This document shows positions 18,641 through 31,255 of a DNA stretch of 64,000 nucleotides, one piece after another. The stretch's first letter is position 1; every line of letters begins with the position of its first letter. The notes under the pieces were generated by a model that saw nothing but the letters and a program-made list of their open reading frames with translations, had not been told where the DNA came from and ran no database searches. The DNA is from Adenophora triphylla var. japonica (Eukaryota > Streptophyta > Magnoliopsida > Asterales > Campanulaceae), in NCBI GenBank assembly GCA_022495995.1, contig JAFEMH010000929.1, positions 310,001-374,000 on the forward strand, read 5' to 3'. Made by a program: the position numbers and the translations under genes.

Positions 18641-20526
18641 TTCCGGCTTCGGCTTATGGGGATAGGACGAAGTGAGTAGAGACCGAGAGGAAATGTTGGC
18701 TGTGTTTGCTTCAAGCTGGGTGAGCACGGGATCCTCTTTCTCGAGTGCAGGTTTATTTGTCTTAGCATAGGGGCGGCGATCTTCTTTCGGTGCTTGATAC
18801 GTGGCCTTCTTATACGCCTTGGGATTCCCTTGGAAGATGCGCCGAGATCGGGTCAACGATTAACTTCCTCATCGGTCGTCTCTTGGCTGGATTTCTTCAA
18901 TCTTTGCTAAGGTCAGCAGGGAGCCCTTTTGGCTATTGGCCCAGTTACGACGGAGTCTAGCAACGGTGAGGGGTGAGCCCCTTGCGGCTCCTTCTGGGCG
19001 GCCACTTATAAGCTGCTTCCCAAGTCACGAGGCTTTTGAGTGCAGGGTTGTGTTGTTGCCCCTTGGATGGCCCACGAGCTAGGGCGTCCTCCGATTCACT
19101 CTCATGGCCGGCCTTGCTCATAGTTATCATGCAACAAGAGTCGCTATTGTCGGGACTCGGCGGCTTTCGATCTCGTCCCTGGATGGCCGCGGAGTTATGG
19201 CTTTCGGCCTCCATTTCATCGTATATCCTTTTTCTTTCAATCTTGCAAGTAGGGCAGCCACAAGTGAAGGATAAGCAACGTTCCCCTTCGGAGTTTGATG
19301 TAGCAGCTCGATAGATCTGTGTCCAACTAAGGAGCACTCGGGGTCCATTGTCGGGCAATGGAGCAATTATGAAGGCGTCATGTGGATTCATAGGTATGAA
19401 GGCCCGGGGAGACGTTCGAGATCAATAACCCTTTTTAGTGATTGCGAGCACTCGGCTGCGCTCGAGCGGCCGGTTGTGACCACTTACGGTTGTTATGCCA
19501 TCCGTTCTTGGGAAAGAAGAAAAAGATCCGATAACGTTCTACGAATTCTTCATCTTCGGTGGCTGAAACCCTCCATTCTCGACCGAGTGCTTCAATGAAC
19601 CCTTTCCATTCACCGGTCGAGGTTCTTATAAGGAACGTTGTGTTCTAGGATTTCGAGATATGTACGGATGCAGGCACGGGCTTTCTTGTCCCTCATCCTC
19701 TGAAGTATCCGGACATTGACCGCATGTGCATCTTACGAGGTGCGGTTCTTGAGGGTCCACCCCTACGGCATTTGACTTGCATTTTGGTGGTCCTTCATCG
19801 TCACTTGTTGACAACCAACCATTGTGCCTGGCTCCCATGGGCTCATTTCCGGCATGATTGTTCCAGTTGTTTCCGGATGCGGGGCCTCGGTTGACTCTTC
19901 GCTCTCGTCATCATCATCATCATTCTTTGTCGTCGGAATCTTCTTCCCATACTACGGGATTTCGGCGGAGAGGAACAGCCGATCAAACCCGTTGGGGAAT
20001 ATGGGTGCGTGCGGCCGCAAAATTGTCATATGCTCCCATTCCGGAAGTGGTAATTGTGACTCGGCTTCTCCTCCCGAAGCTGCGGGGGAAGAGTGAGAGG
20101 GGTGGCACGTATTTGACACCGGGTAGAATGTAGAAGGGTTCTTCCTCCTACGATTCTTCGGTTTCACTGCCTTCGGGGTCGTATTTGACTTCTCCAATAG
20201 CCGGTTTGTGGAAGTGTACTAGCTCCGGATGCTCTTCGGCCTCTTTCTTTGATAAGCCCGGTACGAGCGCTCGCCAGGAAGCTTTCTTGTCTAATTCTTC
20301 TCGATTGTTCTAACCATCTTGTGTAAATGGTCCTCTCATGTTTTGGCCGGAACAGCCCCGGCTCTTCGGTATTGGCCTTCCCTTCATCCGAGAAATAGCG
20401 GGCCTCGTATTCTTGCAAGGAGTCTCGACATGAGACCGAGATGGGTTGATTCGTTCGATATCCTCAAGGCGAGGGGAATCCGGGTCGGGATCCTCGACGA
20501 GGTTGGCCACGGGTATTTGGGGACCT
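18641..20526 (-). pseudogene. Tat-A Gag-protease linker, degenerate
   Basis: Minus strand: YAKTNKPALEKEDPVLTQLE, then NTANISSRSLLTSSYPHKP (about 18790-18640), the segment that precedes protease in this lineage and also occurs in Tat-B at about 40140. Upstream are broken frames of about 70-145 residues. No known domain is recognised in 19000-20500. Confidence 0.5.
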
Positions 20527-22588
20527 TCATCGGCATCTTCCACGGGCATGCGAAGATTCTCCGCATTCAATCATATTCACACGATTATGGTTCCTTGGCG
20601 GCGGATTTTTGAGCGTGTTAGGCCCTTCGGGGCCTTCCAACTTTCCTTGCTCTATTAGCCCCTGGATTGCCTTTTTCGAGTAAAGCGGTTGTCGATCGGA
20701 TGTCCGTGAGCTTGATGAAAAGCACAATACTTTGTAGTATCCACGGGAGCATTCGGATTCTGGGTTGGAAATTCTCCAAAGGCCGCGGCAAGCCTTCCTT
20801 CACCGGTCCCCTAAAGATGTCATTCAAGGCATTCCAAAGTTTTCGAGATTCATGACCCGTGGTGCAGGCTCATTTGGTTTTTACAGGAGCAAAAGGAGTC
20901 GTGTTGTTACATTCTGTCCCGCATAGTTAATCATCTCTTTGCCTTTAGCGGGAGCTTGAGGCGGTGTTTGCGGGAGGAGCCCGATATACGTAGGCGGAGT
21001 GCGGCGGCCGGTTGCGATTGTAGGCCTTTTCAAACTTAGGCTGCAGAGTTAACCATGGCCCGTAAGTGCGAGTATGGGAAGTGGCGAGGAGGCTCTCGAG
21101 ATGTGGTTTCAAGCATGGTGGAAGATGTCCGGTTGTTCCTCTTCGGAAGGAGGGATGGCCATTTCAGCGAGTTTCGAGATTCCACCGCTTGTAAAAGTCC
21201 CCAACATTCTCATCGGGGCCATTTGCATTTGTTGTTTGTAGGTCAACCCTATTTGTTTCCCATTCCAAGTTGGCCTTATATTTCTCTGTGAAGGCATTGG
21301 TAATCTGGTCCCATGTAGCCACGGCTTCGGGTTTCAAACGGAAGAACCACTTTAAGGCCTTTGGACTTGAGGATAGGCGAAATAGTCGGCCAGCTGGCGA
21401 TTGGTACATCCTTTGGCTTTCATCGCCAAGGTATATGTGTCCAAATGGGTTTTCGGGCATGCGGTCCCATCAAAGAGATCCAGATTAGGCATCACGAATT
21501 TGTGGGGCGAGAGGAACAATGGAGTCGGGTGCATAGGCGGAAGGCGGGCTTCTTGGCGATCGGTTCGGCGATCTGCGCTTTCATTTCCTTGTCTTTGCTC
21601 CATGAACCGGGCCGGATGAGGGTCTTGTGGCGGAACCATGGCATTCAAGCTAGTGGGTGAGCTAGAGAGGAGCTACCCTTTGGAGCGGGCGGGTGGAGGG
21701 AACGGCCGATCCGGGGACGTAGGTGAAAACTTGTCACTGGGGGTGAGTTACCACTGGGGAGCATGAGTAGGAGCTTGAGCAAAAGGATAGAACCTTGCGG
21801 CTTCTTTGTTGATTTTCAGCGGCAAAGTAGGTGGAGGCAGCCCCGATGTAGCCGGATAACTTGGATTTCAGTGGGGCCCGTAAGTAGGCTTGAGTGCGAG
21901 GCTGCTTGTCCGGATTGTTGAATTGCATGGTGCTGTGGTGAAGGTGTGTAACCGGGAATGCTGCGGTCTGGTGATTCGGATGACACCGGGATGGAGGCTT
22001 GGTAACCCATAGAAGTGCAGTGAGGAATGGATTTGTGTGAGGAGCGGTGAACTAGTGCATTACGAGGAGGGGCTCTGGCGTGGCCCAGAACCAAGTTGTG
22101 GCGGCATTCCGAAGCTGTAGGCCCTTTGAGCTATTCTTTGCGAAGGCCGGATTGATCGGTTCCGGGCGGCGGGATCCCGATTAGGCGTGGCATTCCGAGA
22201 TAGCCCCAACCATGAGAAGACATTCCGTGCGATTTTGCCCCAGCTGATTTGTGCCGTCGGGCTGCATGGATCCGGTGGTGCGTGGTTGGGAGGCTGGTGA
22301 CCCGAAAATCGAGGAGCATGGGTTACGGTAGTGGCACCATAGGAGGTGGGTGGCGGCATCTGGTGTAGTCGGGCGGCGAGAGTGGGGTTGGCATCCTCGT
22401 CTTCTTCCACGGTGAAGGTGCCATACGGATTGAGGTGGCGGCCGGACCGTGACTCTTAATAGCCTCCATAAGGCTGTTTAGCTGTGCTTCTGTCGTAACC
22501 TCATACGTTACGCTAGCGGATTCCCTTTGTTGCTGTGCGAGGGTCCGGGAGGCGGAGTGACGTTATCCCCATCATTACCGGGCGATGC
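20527..22588 (-). pseudogene. gag: Tat-A Gag, frameshifted
   Basis: Minus strand: an acidic/proline-rich start (MSASPGNDGDNVTPPPGPSH), then the capsid-like core FVMPNLDLFDGTACPKTHLD, WFFRLKPEAVATWDQITNAF and YKANLEWETNRVDLQT (about 21570-21180). It ends with KYCAFHQAHGHPTDNRF (about 20740), the modified zinc-knuckle-like motif of this lineage. The core aligns with Tat-B Gag. Gag forms the particle that packages element RNA. At least four frame breaks. Confidence 0.85.
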
Positions 22589-22771
22589 GGACATTACGAA
22601 ACCCGGAGTCGGAACAAACGGCGAAGGCGATGACGCGCTTGACTCTTCCCAACTAATCAAACGATGACCGGTGCAGAAACCAAGCTTTGTGCGGAGGCTG
22701 CGGGGGAAAGGACACGAAGGTTCGGATGTGCAGGAATGGAAGGAGGGTAGGTGTTTGGGCTTTTGGCTCAT

Positions 22772-24049
22772 GCAACATGCGATTATTTGTTCACGTTTAC
22801 TTAAAACATGCTTTATTAACCTAATCGGTTGGAAAAGATTGCTCTTCTTTTTCGCAAACTACTGGATCTGGATCGGTGGGCCCCGTCACTACGTCTATAA
22901 GCCCCTCGTATTCCACAGTATTTCGACCTCCCGGGGTGGGACGGCCCGGGCGAGGGTCCTATAGGGCAAGCGGGTCCCACCGGCCAGAAGAAAAACGATC
23001 CTAAAAGTCGGCGGGTAATCGAGTCTTAACGAGCATTCGATGTAAATTACGGACAAGGCGACGTCAAAAGTCAAGATCATGTCAGGGCTCGGCGAAAAGT
23101 CGGCATGATTTGGGCGATAAGCGTCCACAATTGATCTTGACTTGTCGTCGGTTAAGCCGTAATTAGGCATGGAATACTCATTAATCCTTGATGACTCGGT
23201 GTCAATCTTTGGGAGTCGGTGTATAATTTGTGCCGATCGGAGCCGAAGTCAAGGCGCCGGTCAATATCTTGGTCAAAGTCTGCGGCGGAAAACCGGCGAG
23301 AACTTCGGCGATTAGGGTCCCGAAAGATATTGAGTCGGTATGCCGACAAAGGCTTGAAAGGAAAGGTCTATACACGAGACGGGGCATGACACGGACCGGA
23401 CTAAAAACCAACCGGGTCTCGGACAAAGTGTGTCACGGACAAGTGCGTAGTCGACACGAGGCTCCATGGGATGTTTGGGTAGTCTGTGCTCATCGAGAGG
23501 CGTAATAAGACCAAACGGACCGCGACAAGGATTTCCCGGGTTAGGGACGTAGTGTGCGGTGTACGGTCACGTGCGCGTAGTGTGCAAGCGATCTATATTC
23601 TTTTACGAGTAAAATAGAAATTTTTTTTATGTGTCTTAAAAATATGATGCATGATTTTTTTTTGAAAATTTTCTTTTTTTTTGAAAATTTTCTTTTTTTT
23701 TTTTGAAAATCCTTTTTTTTTTGAAAATTTTATGAATACATAAGCACATAAGCACAAAAATTCCAACGGTTAGGGACATTATTTCCGTCAGTCAAAATTT
23801 TGACTTTTTCCGAGGCGGCCAAAACAAACACGAAAAATGTGCAAAAATCAACACACACACACAAATGATTTTCAAAGCCGGGACGGAAGCTTGACCCTCA
23901 AAAGCTTTTTTTTTTAAAACGGTGATACCGGTACGTGGGATTGTTAGACCACAATTTATCCCCGACTCGTGTTAGGAGGCGGTAACGGGAAGTTTAATGG
24001 TTTCCACCAATATACCAAATACCATTTTTTTTAAAAAAAAAAAGCTTAT
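22772..24049 (-). other. Tat-A 5' leader
   Basis: No coding sequence is supported. It includes GTAGTGTGCGGTGTACGGTC (about 23550), shared in part with the leaders of Tat-B and Tat-C, and a block of repeated TTTTTTTTGAAAATTTTC (about 23650-23730). Confidence 0.6.
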
Positions 24050-24068
24050 TCCCCAGCGGAGTCGCCAC
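24050..24068 (-). promoter_or_regulatory. Primer-binding site of Tat-A
   Basis: The minus strand reads GTGGCGACTCCGCTGGGGA directly inside the 5' LTR, which ends ...CATCACA. Confidence 0.9.
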
Positions 24069-25820
24069 TGTGATGATGTGTCGCCATTTCGCGGGAAAAA
24101 ATTCGATTTTTCGCGTTTCTTTGAAAAAAACCAAATAAAACCCGGGAAAAAGAACGGAGTCGCCACGCCATTTTTGTTTTAAGGGCCAAAACTTTGAAAA
24201 AAGCCCGAGATCAGAAATTTGGGTTCGGAGGTCATGTTACACGCCGGGAAGGACGTTAGTGTGCACCCGGAATGCCTCGTAAAACGAGTCTTCCAAGCTG
24301 AAAATCATTTGTGTGTGTGTGTGTGTGTGTTTTGGCCAAAATAATTTGAAACTCAGAAAAGTAAAAATTGGGATATCCTTTTAAGACTTTAAACTGATCC
24401 CATGATTTTTTGGAAGATTTTTGGATTGAGATTTGGTACTCAAAAGACCTTTTGAAGTTGAGAGCCACTTCTGCCAGAATGAAAAAGGCAGTGGACCTTT
24501 GATTTTGAAATGGATTCAAGGGTCTTAAAACTTCATAATCTGGATAAACTCAGAGAATGAAAGTTGTTCCAGACACCTTAAATAAGATTTGTGCGAAGGA
24601 ATTTTCCATTTTGGAGAAGATTTGATGGGTCAAAACCTTCTGGAAACCTCAGATATGAGATCTGGATTCCCAGAAGCTGATGAACTAGCCTCTGAAAGAA
24701 AATTTGAAAAGAGGAGTTTTACTCACCCAAAAAATAAAGTAAAAATATGTATGGAAAGATATGGATGTTGGATACAAAAAGTGTTTTGTAGTCAACACCA
24801 AATTCCACATTTATCTGTGTCCAAAAAATTAGACCATGGACTGAGGTCTGAGGAAATTGCTACTGGACAGCAACTTCTCAAGAAAGAAAATATGATTTTA
24901 AGGGGGGTTTTGCATCCATGCTTGTCCCCATTTCCCTAGGTTTTGGTTAGTGATCACTTGACATTTTAGTGGTGAATCAACTATACCAAACCATCCTTGG
25001 GGTACATTAGGACTAAGCACTTCATTTGCTTGGGAAGGGGAATTTTATCCTTTGAAAATGAGATTTGATGCTTGAAAATGGTTTTTAGGGTTTTGAAAAT
25101 GTGTTTTCTTTGCAAGAAAACAAGAACACATTAAAGAAAATGTTGATCCTTGTAGAAGATCATCCATGGAGATGGACTTCCATGGTGATCTTCTTGGATC
25201 TTAAGACAAGAAGAAGAATGAACTACATTTTGTAGTTTGAAGATGCATGCATGGATGAGAGATTTAGGGTAAGAAGAGGGAGGTTATACCTATCTTCCTT
25301 GAGTTTGTGTTTGAATGGGTTCAAGGCTTGAATGTGTTTAGGGTTTGAATTTGAGAGTGAGTGTGAGTTGGGAAAGATTCAAGAGAAAATGGTGACAATT
25401 CAAGTGAATTCTCACTTTGTTTTCTCTCTATATTTCGCCGAGGTTCGGTGCAAATTGTGTTGTGGCTCCCTATTTTTGTATTTGGAGGGCTCAATTTATA
25501 GCCCTCTGAATTTTACAAAGATGTCCGCGCGGATGGGATTGGTGGCGTGCCTTTGTTCATTAAATGCGGCTCCGGGCTTTGGACACAAGGAATAAAATTC
25601 AAAAATATCGGCGAGAAAATGTTTTTCAACTTGCTGTTTCGGGATTTTCTTAATTCTTTTACTTTTTAAGATTCCTTTGAAGGTTTATCTTTAAATAGCA
25701 ATGCCCATTTTGCCCTCACTTTGTTAGAAATGTTAGGATTGTTAGGAATTGTTAGAAATGTTATAACTTTCGTTAATTTTCTAACGAAAATTCTAACAAG
25801 CTCAAATTGGAGCACTTACA
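24069..25820 (-). repeat. 5' LTR of Tat-A
   Basis: Near-identical partner of 6955-8705. TATAAAT at 25494-25500 (minus) and the palindrome TCCGCGCGGA at 25524-25533 are both intact, so the promoter driving the element RNA keeps its site. Flanked by CCTGT at 25821-25825. Confidence 0.95.
25524..25533 (-). promoter_or_regulatory. LTR palindrome TCCGCGCGGA (Tat-A, 5' LTR)
   Basis: Same site and spacing (23 bp to TATAAAT) as in the 3' LTR at 8405-8414. Confidence 0.85.
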
Positions 25821-25825
25821 CCTGT

Positions 25826-27117
25826 ATAATCATTAAACTTTTTAGGAAGAGTTCTCTGTCTAATAGGTCTGCGATAGACAGGCATAACAGGAGAATGATT
25901 CTCAGAGGAAAAAGAATTGTCAGAAAAAGAATTATCATAAGTAGAATTGTCAGAAGAATGAGATACAGTAGGATGAGAATGAGGTTCAGTAGAAGAAATA
26001 GGACTGTTGATATGAGAAAGAGAAGGAGTCTGAGAAATATTCTCAATAGAGGAAGAAATGTCAGAAGAGTCAATATCAGGAGGAACCAAAGACAAGTTAT
26101 CAACAAACATTGGAAGAAGACAAGAAGGAGTAGCATATAAGTTGTCTTTGAATGGAATCTGTGTTTCATAACACAACATCCCTACTATAGAAGATTTGAT
26201 GAGAATGAAGATCATACAACTTATATACCTTTAAAACGGATATCCAATGAAGACACACTTTCTAGCTCTTGGATCAAATTTAGTTCTGTGAGAGGACAAG
26301 GTAGATGCATAACATAAGCAACCAAAAACCTTAAGATGATTATAGGTAGGAGGATGTTTAAGAAGGGCTTCATAAGGAGTCATATGAGCAAGAACTGAGG
26401 AAGGATATCTATTAAGAAGATAAGTAGCAGTAAGAATACAATCACACCAAAATTGAATAGGTAGACGAGAGTGAAACCTAAGAGCTCTAGTTACTTCAAG
26501 AATGTGTCTATGTTTCCTTTCCACTCTCCCATTTTGTTGGGGAGTATCGACACATGAACTTTGTTATTCAATCCCAAGAGAGATTAATAAAGCAGAAATT
26601 TGTTTATTGAAGAATTCTGAGCCATTGTCACTTATAATTTGTTTAATAGTGGCATTAAATTGAGTAGAAGACATGTTTATGAATTGATTGAGAAAAGAAC
26701 AAACTTGAGTTTTCGATTTTAGAAGAAATGTCCAAGTAACTCTTGAATAGTCATCTGCAATTGTGAGAAAGGACCTATGACCATTGTATGTGGAATGAGA
26801 GTAAGGTCCCCAAAGATCACAATGTAATAAGCCACAAACATCAAGACAATGACTAGAGCTTACAGGAAAAGGAATTCTAGTTTATTTAGCAAAATGACAA
26901 GTGTCACAAGGAGATACAGACTCAGTAGTACACTTGATGGATGGAATATAGGAAAATTGAGACATAGGCATATGACCTAATCTATAATGCCACAAGGTAG
27001 AAATAGATTTATTACAAAGAACAGAACTAGCAAAAGAATGATACTCCATAGTAGAACAGTTGACATCCTTGTGTAGAATGAGTTTATACAAGCCATTTCT
27101 CATTTTTCCAATCTCCT
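25826..27117 (-). pseudogene. pol: Copia integrase
   Basis: Minus strand: the HHCC region around LWHYRLGHMPMSQF and SPCDTCHFAK (about 27000-26885). The catalytic core then includes [33 protein letters not shown] and [13 protein letters not shown] family-typical stretch follows, [11 protein letters not shown] and then RPIRQRTLPKKFNDYTG, where Tat-A interrupts it. Stops lie near 26880, 26565 and 26230. Integrase would insert the element cDNA into the genome. Confidence 0.9.
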
Positions 27118-28686
27118 TCACCTTCTTATCCACAAGGTCCTGAAATAAGCAATAATTGGGAAAGAATAACAAGCAAAGTTTGCTGTCAGAGGCAAGCTTA
27201 TTCCCTGAAAGAAGATTATACTGAAAATCAGGCACAATAACACATTTAGAAGGATTATGGAAGGGGTATTGAGTATAGTACCTTTGAAAGTGATTTTAGA
27301 GGTGAAACCATTAGGAAGTCTAATAGTATTTTGAATAGGAATAGGATTAGTCAAAAGAGAGAAATCATGAGTGACATGATCACTGGCCCCAGTATCAATG
27401 ATCCAATCAGTGTGAGATGTGGCTTGATGAGAAAGACATATAGGAGAAATAGATATACCTGCAAAATGAGTCGATTCAAATGCATGATTCACTTCAGACA
27501 GTAAATGCTGATATGAAGTAGCAGAGTAGTGTTGGTTGTCATGAAATGCAGCATTGACCACAGGAGTATACAGTAGAGGAGGCAGGTTAGAAGGAGGAAG
27601 TGATGAAGTAGATGCTGCAGCAGTAGGAGTACCATAAGATCTCTTCATGTACTTAGGCATTTTGGATGGATCAGGTTTGACCCCATAGAGCTTATGCCAG
27701 TCAGGAAAGCCCTTAAGAAAGAAACAATTGTCCATTAGATGTCTAATACCACCACAAAGATCACATAGAAGTTGATTCTTGTTCATAAACTTCTTATAGG
27801 GAGAAGGCTTCTACGATTGATGTTTGGAAAACAGTACAGTGGAATTGTCAATGATAATGGTAGGAATGTTACAACCAGAAGAGATTCCCCTTTGTTTTTC
27901 ATCTTGAGAAAAAAGAGAAATTGCCTGACTTAGAGAGGGCAGTGGAACCATCATTAACAAAGAACCTCTAACCATAGTGAAGTTCTCATTAAGACCCATA
28001 AGAAACTGAGTGAGAAGCTGAACATGATTGAATGTATCCAAATGATGAGAAGCACCACAATTACAGTTGCACGCACATTTAGAAAGATTGCTCAAATTTG
28101 TGAATTCATCCCACAAAGTCTTAAATTTGGTAAAGTACTGAGAAATAGATTGAGAACCTCGTGAAAATGCACTCAACTCTTGCTTAATCTGATAAATGCG
28201 AAGAGTATTACCCTGAGTAAACCTAGTTTGTCATTCGTCCCACATATCCTTAGCATTAGTCACATAGACTATGCTTGACCGAATCTCTGGACTCACAACA
28301 TTAAGGATCCAAGAGATTAACATGTCATTACAACGATCCCAATGAATCAAATACTTTGAGTTCAGATCAGGTCGTTTATGAACACCAGTAACTAAACCTA
28401 ATTTTAATTTTGTAGATAGTGCAATTGTCATCGCACGCTTCCACTCAGAGTAATTCGAACCAGATAAGATAATAGAGATGATGTTCATACCGGAATTATC
28501 ATTTGGATGTAGAAACAAAGGATAAGAGGAGGTCAATTGATCTGTCGTTGCTTCGATGTCATAAGGATCAGCTGTTTCCGGCGAAACAATGGTGACACGA
28601 ACATTATCGCCGACTGTGACTCGAACATTATCGCTGTCGGAATTTGTTGTTGAATTCTCCATTGAAACACCAAAATCAGGAATCAA
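27118..28686 (-). pseudogene. gag: Copia gag and protease
   Basis: Minus strand: Gag begins about 28686, with NYSEWKRAMTIALSTKLKLG, SWILNVVSPEIRSSIVYV and ISQYFTKFKTLWDEFTNLS. A CX2CX4HX4C zinc knuckle, CDLCGGIRHLMDNC, lies near 27760. The protease site is DWIIDTGASDHVTHDF (about 27395). Stops interrupt it near 28230 (after MWDE) and 27811. Gag packages element RNA; protease matures the polyprotein. Confidence 0.92.
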
Positions 28687-28742
28687 TGAGCAGATTCGAC
28701 TAGAAATGCTAGATGATTAGCGGAAGAAATGAAATCCAAGAC

Positions 28743-28753
28743 GTCTGATACCA
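28743..28753 (-). promoter_or_regulatory. Copia primer-binding site
   Basis: The minus strand reads TGGTATCAGAC directly after the LTR end. This matches the initiator tRNA-Met PBS (TGGTATCAGAGC) used by most plant copia elements, with one mismatch near its end. Confidence 0.85.
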
Positions 28754-29023
28754 TGATAGAAACCTAAATTCAGTGTATACAATCATAGAAGAAGAACTTT
28801 AGAGAGAGAATTTGGAACAATTTGTTTTTTGTATTAATCTGTTCTTCATTACAGAAGATGAGAGACTTATATATTCATAAAATGGAGGAAAGAATAATAA
28901 ATTACATAGCCTAACAATATTTTGTTGCAACAGACTTTGACTATTTGCACTACAGTCCTTAGAGTTTACTAAGATTACTCTGCAGGACCTTAAATTTTAG
29001 TAGAATGAAGCTGCATATCCTCA
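28754..29023 (-). repeat. Copia 5' LTR
   Basis: 270 bp with TG...CA ends on both strands: TGATAGAAACC next to the PBS and CCTCA at the outer end. The outer 167 bp match the truncated 3' LTR at 5088-5254. Confidence 0.9.
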
Positions 29024-30300
29024 ATAAAGCTCACAACTACTTTTTTTACTCACATTTTTTTTAAATATTTGTACTACTTCCTTAATCTTGCGCTCCCTCA
29101 AAATGGTGCATATTGTTTTGGGATGAAAGAAGTATGTTTTTAATACTGTGAGAGTGAATAAAAGGTTGTGAGTATGATAAATATTGTAGAATATGTAAGT
29201 GAATCCATAATTAAGTACGTAAGTGTTACAAATGAGGTAAGGTAAATAAAAAAGGAATAAATACGTGAACATTTTAGAAACAAAACTTACCAATAGAATA
29301 ATTTTTTTTTTGAAAACCTAATATGACACTTCCTAATGGAATTTAGAATGAAGGGAGACACCTAATTATAAATCTGCAGAGTTTTTTTTTTTTTGGAGTG
29401 CAATTTTTTAAGGCAAACAATAAATAATTGCATAGTATTTTTTTACCAAACGATAAATTCAATTTTATTCACAAAAATAATTGCATAGTGATGATGCAGG
29501 AAATGATCCAAATCAGCATTATTCCAGCAATATGTTGATCTACGACTACTCGAACGTGAAACCACGAACAAACGACTATCCGTGATTGTTTACGGCTTAT
29601 TCCCTACAACTTGATGATTAGATGTCGAGTTATATGGTGATATAAATTGTATTGAAAATGACATAATCTCAAAATAGCCAATAATAAATTACCTTTTTTA
29701 CGTTGAATGTAGTCTGGTATATATAGGAGCTTCATAGTATAGTAAGTAATCCCTTAAATCTCGGAGATAATGTAGCCGTAACATTATCCGTGATTGTAGG
29801 AGACGGTTACAGAATGATTCGTAGATAGACGCACGTTTTTGTAGGTCGAAGTCGCCTGATTATTCGAGTTCGACCTGACTTCGTACCTTAGCCATGCAGA
29901 GATTGTACAATCAGATGATCGTATGTCGGACGAAGCTACGTCGGGACCAAGGATGGTCGGACAATGAGCTAGGTCGACGAATCAATGTTGTTAAGTCAAT
30001 GGGGCCGTAGTAATTGGATTGGCCGATTCAATAATTGTGCCTCTGTGATGCTCAAAATGTTGGGCCTCATACGTTGGACTTGGCCATCAGTTTTATTCCA
30101 TTCAGTGGCCCATAACTTTATGAGTGGCTTTGTCGACCAGGAAGTTAATGAAAAATCTTGTGATGACTTACGTTGCCCATTGGTTGAAGGTCGACTGGAT
30201 AGATGTAGGTCGCTATCGATGATTGACTTTTGGCGGTTGGATACGCTGTTTAATGCGCCGTAATTCTCGCCTTAATGGGACGGTTCTGGCGATTGTACAA
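29024..30300. other. Unassigned DNA
   Basis: No coding region, RNA gene or recognised element was found. The first 450 bp are AT-rich. The rest contains several GTCGGA/GTCGAA-type words but no clear repeat. It could be host intergenic DNA or a decayed LTR. Confidence 0.5.
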
Positions 30301-30545
30301 CTGCCTTGGGAAGTGATGTGGAACATTAAATCTGAAAATGGAACGGTTATGTCTCCCACCCTTTCTAATTCATGTAAGTAAAATGAGGCGTATAAAAGGA
30401 AGGATTCCTTTACTTTTCAAACTTAACAATCATCTAGCAAACAAATACTCCAACAAGAACAAAAGCAAGGAATTTGATTTTATAGCATAATCGAGCTTTC
30501 TGCTTCGTCGTTGAGTTCCATCTTCCCCAAATCAACCAGGTACCC
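30300..30545 (+). promoter_or_regulatory. Promoter-like segment with TATA box and possible 5' leader
   Basis: GCGTATAAAAGGA (about 30388-30400) is a good plant TATA box. An A/C-rich leader-like stretch (CAAACAAATACTCCAACAAG) follows, then ATCAACCAG/GTACCC, which could be a splice donor. No coding sequence follows. It may be a gene-promoter fragment or the promoter of an unrecognised LTR. Confidence 0.35.
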
Positions 30546-30719
30546 TTCAATTTCTCTGTTTTAGGTTTATTTCATATTTCCCCCTTTACTCTGCCATTTC
30601 TAGATCCTTTGGCTTTGAGATAGGTGTTAGGTATGGGTATAACTGTATAATCCTTAGGATTTACAAGAGGTTAGAGGGTACATGGAGGGAACTGACTAGA
30701 GAGGAGTATATCACCATCT

Positions 30720-31255
30720 TAGATAGGTGGAGCTTGTTTTGAAAAAAAAAGAAAAAAAAAGTGAAAAAAGAAAAAAATTGAAAAAAAAAAGGGAAAAAAA
30801 TTGAAAATTGAGAGGCTAAGTGAAAACCTGAAAGGGCACTTAGGCAAAAGGTGAGAAAGTGAAAGTGTTGGCATCTGTTATCTTACCGGAGTGGAGACAT
30901 AAGGGAGGTTTTGGAGTATCGGGTAGAACCATTATTGGAGTAGGAGGTTCGAATAGTGGGGCCTAGGATAGAAACCCTCGTTCACTGTTGGAGTTATAAG
31001 GGGAGTTGGTGCTTTCACGAGGTAGTTTTGTGAAGGATTGACATTCCTTAACAAGACTGTTATTCGGTTATTCGAGGGCGGTAGTAGTGTGAAATAAGCG
31101 TGGGGAAAAATTAGGACATTTTAGTTCCTTTATTTGCTTTTATGTGTGGGCCTTGGTTCGGATGACCATTTACATGTTGGAATTGGTATCGAGCTAAGGC
31201 CATATACTCATATATTTTTGGGAGTTATAAGGAGACGGAAGCATTTATACTCCGT
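30720..31255 (+). mobile_element. Athila-like element: 3' internal region, left part
   Basis: A purine-rich tract of the form GAAAAAAAAAGAAAAAAAAA (30740-30810) and following non-coding sequence lead to the Tat-B insertion site. The same element continues at 60276. Assignment rests on continuity across the TCCGT duplication and on the PPT and LTR at 60410-61717. The left boundary is not determined. Confidence 0.55.
31251..31255. repeat. Target-site duplication of Tat-B (left)
   Basis: TCCGT here and at 60276-60280 flank the Tat-B LTRs exactly. Confidence 0.95.

Larger units (their letters stand above)
6955..25820 (-). mobile_element. Tat-A: complete Ty3/gypsy Tat-type retrotransposon
   Basis: 18,866 bp with two LTRs of about 1.75 kb, 5-bp duplication CCTGT, PBS beside the right LTR and polypurine tract beside the left. 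It therefore reads on the minus strand. Order: gag (about 22.6-20.5 kb), protease (about 18.6-17.6 kb), pre-RT linker, then an abrupt jump to the integrase end (16.8-16.07 kb). RT, RNase H and the integrase core are deleted. The 3' half holds two antisense genes and three tandem arrays. About 25 LTR differences were counted by eye, suggesting a fairly recent insertion. It could only move with help from another element. Confidence 0.93.
5044..29023 (-). mobile_element. Ty1/copia retrotransposon, degenerate, split by Tat-A
   Basis: In minus-strand order: 5' LTR 28754-29023, PBS, gag, zinc knuckle, protease, integrase (to 25826), Tat-A insertion, reverse transcriptase, RNase H, polypurine tract, truncated 3' LTR. 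The domain order integrase before reverse transcriptase marks Ty1/copia. In-frame stops occur in gag, integrase and reverse transcriptase, so it is dead. Removing Tat-A and one CCTGT copy would rejoin pol. Confidence 0.93.

Noticed and set aside
25721..26140. 139-codon plus-strand ORF rich in arginine
   Set aside because: It lies antisense to the copia pol linker and spans the Tat-A LTR boundary; a shadow frame.
29021..29293. 90-codon hydrophobic minus-strand ORF
   Set aside because: AT-rich sequence with no motif, starting in a copia LTR end; chance frame.
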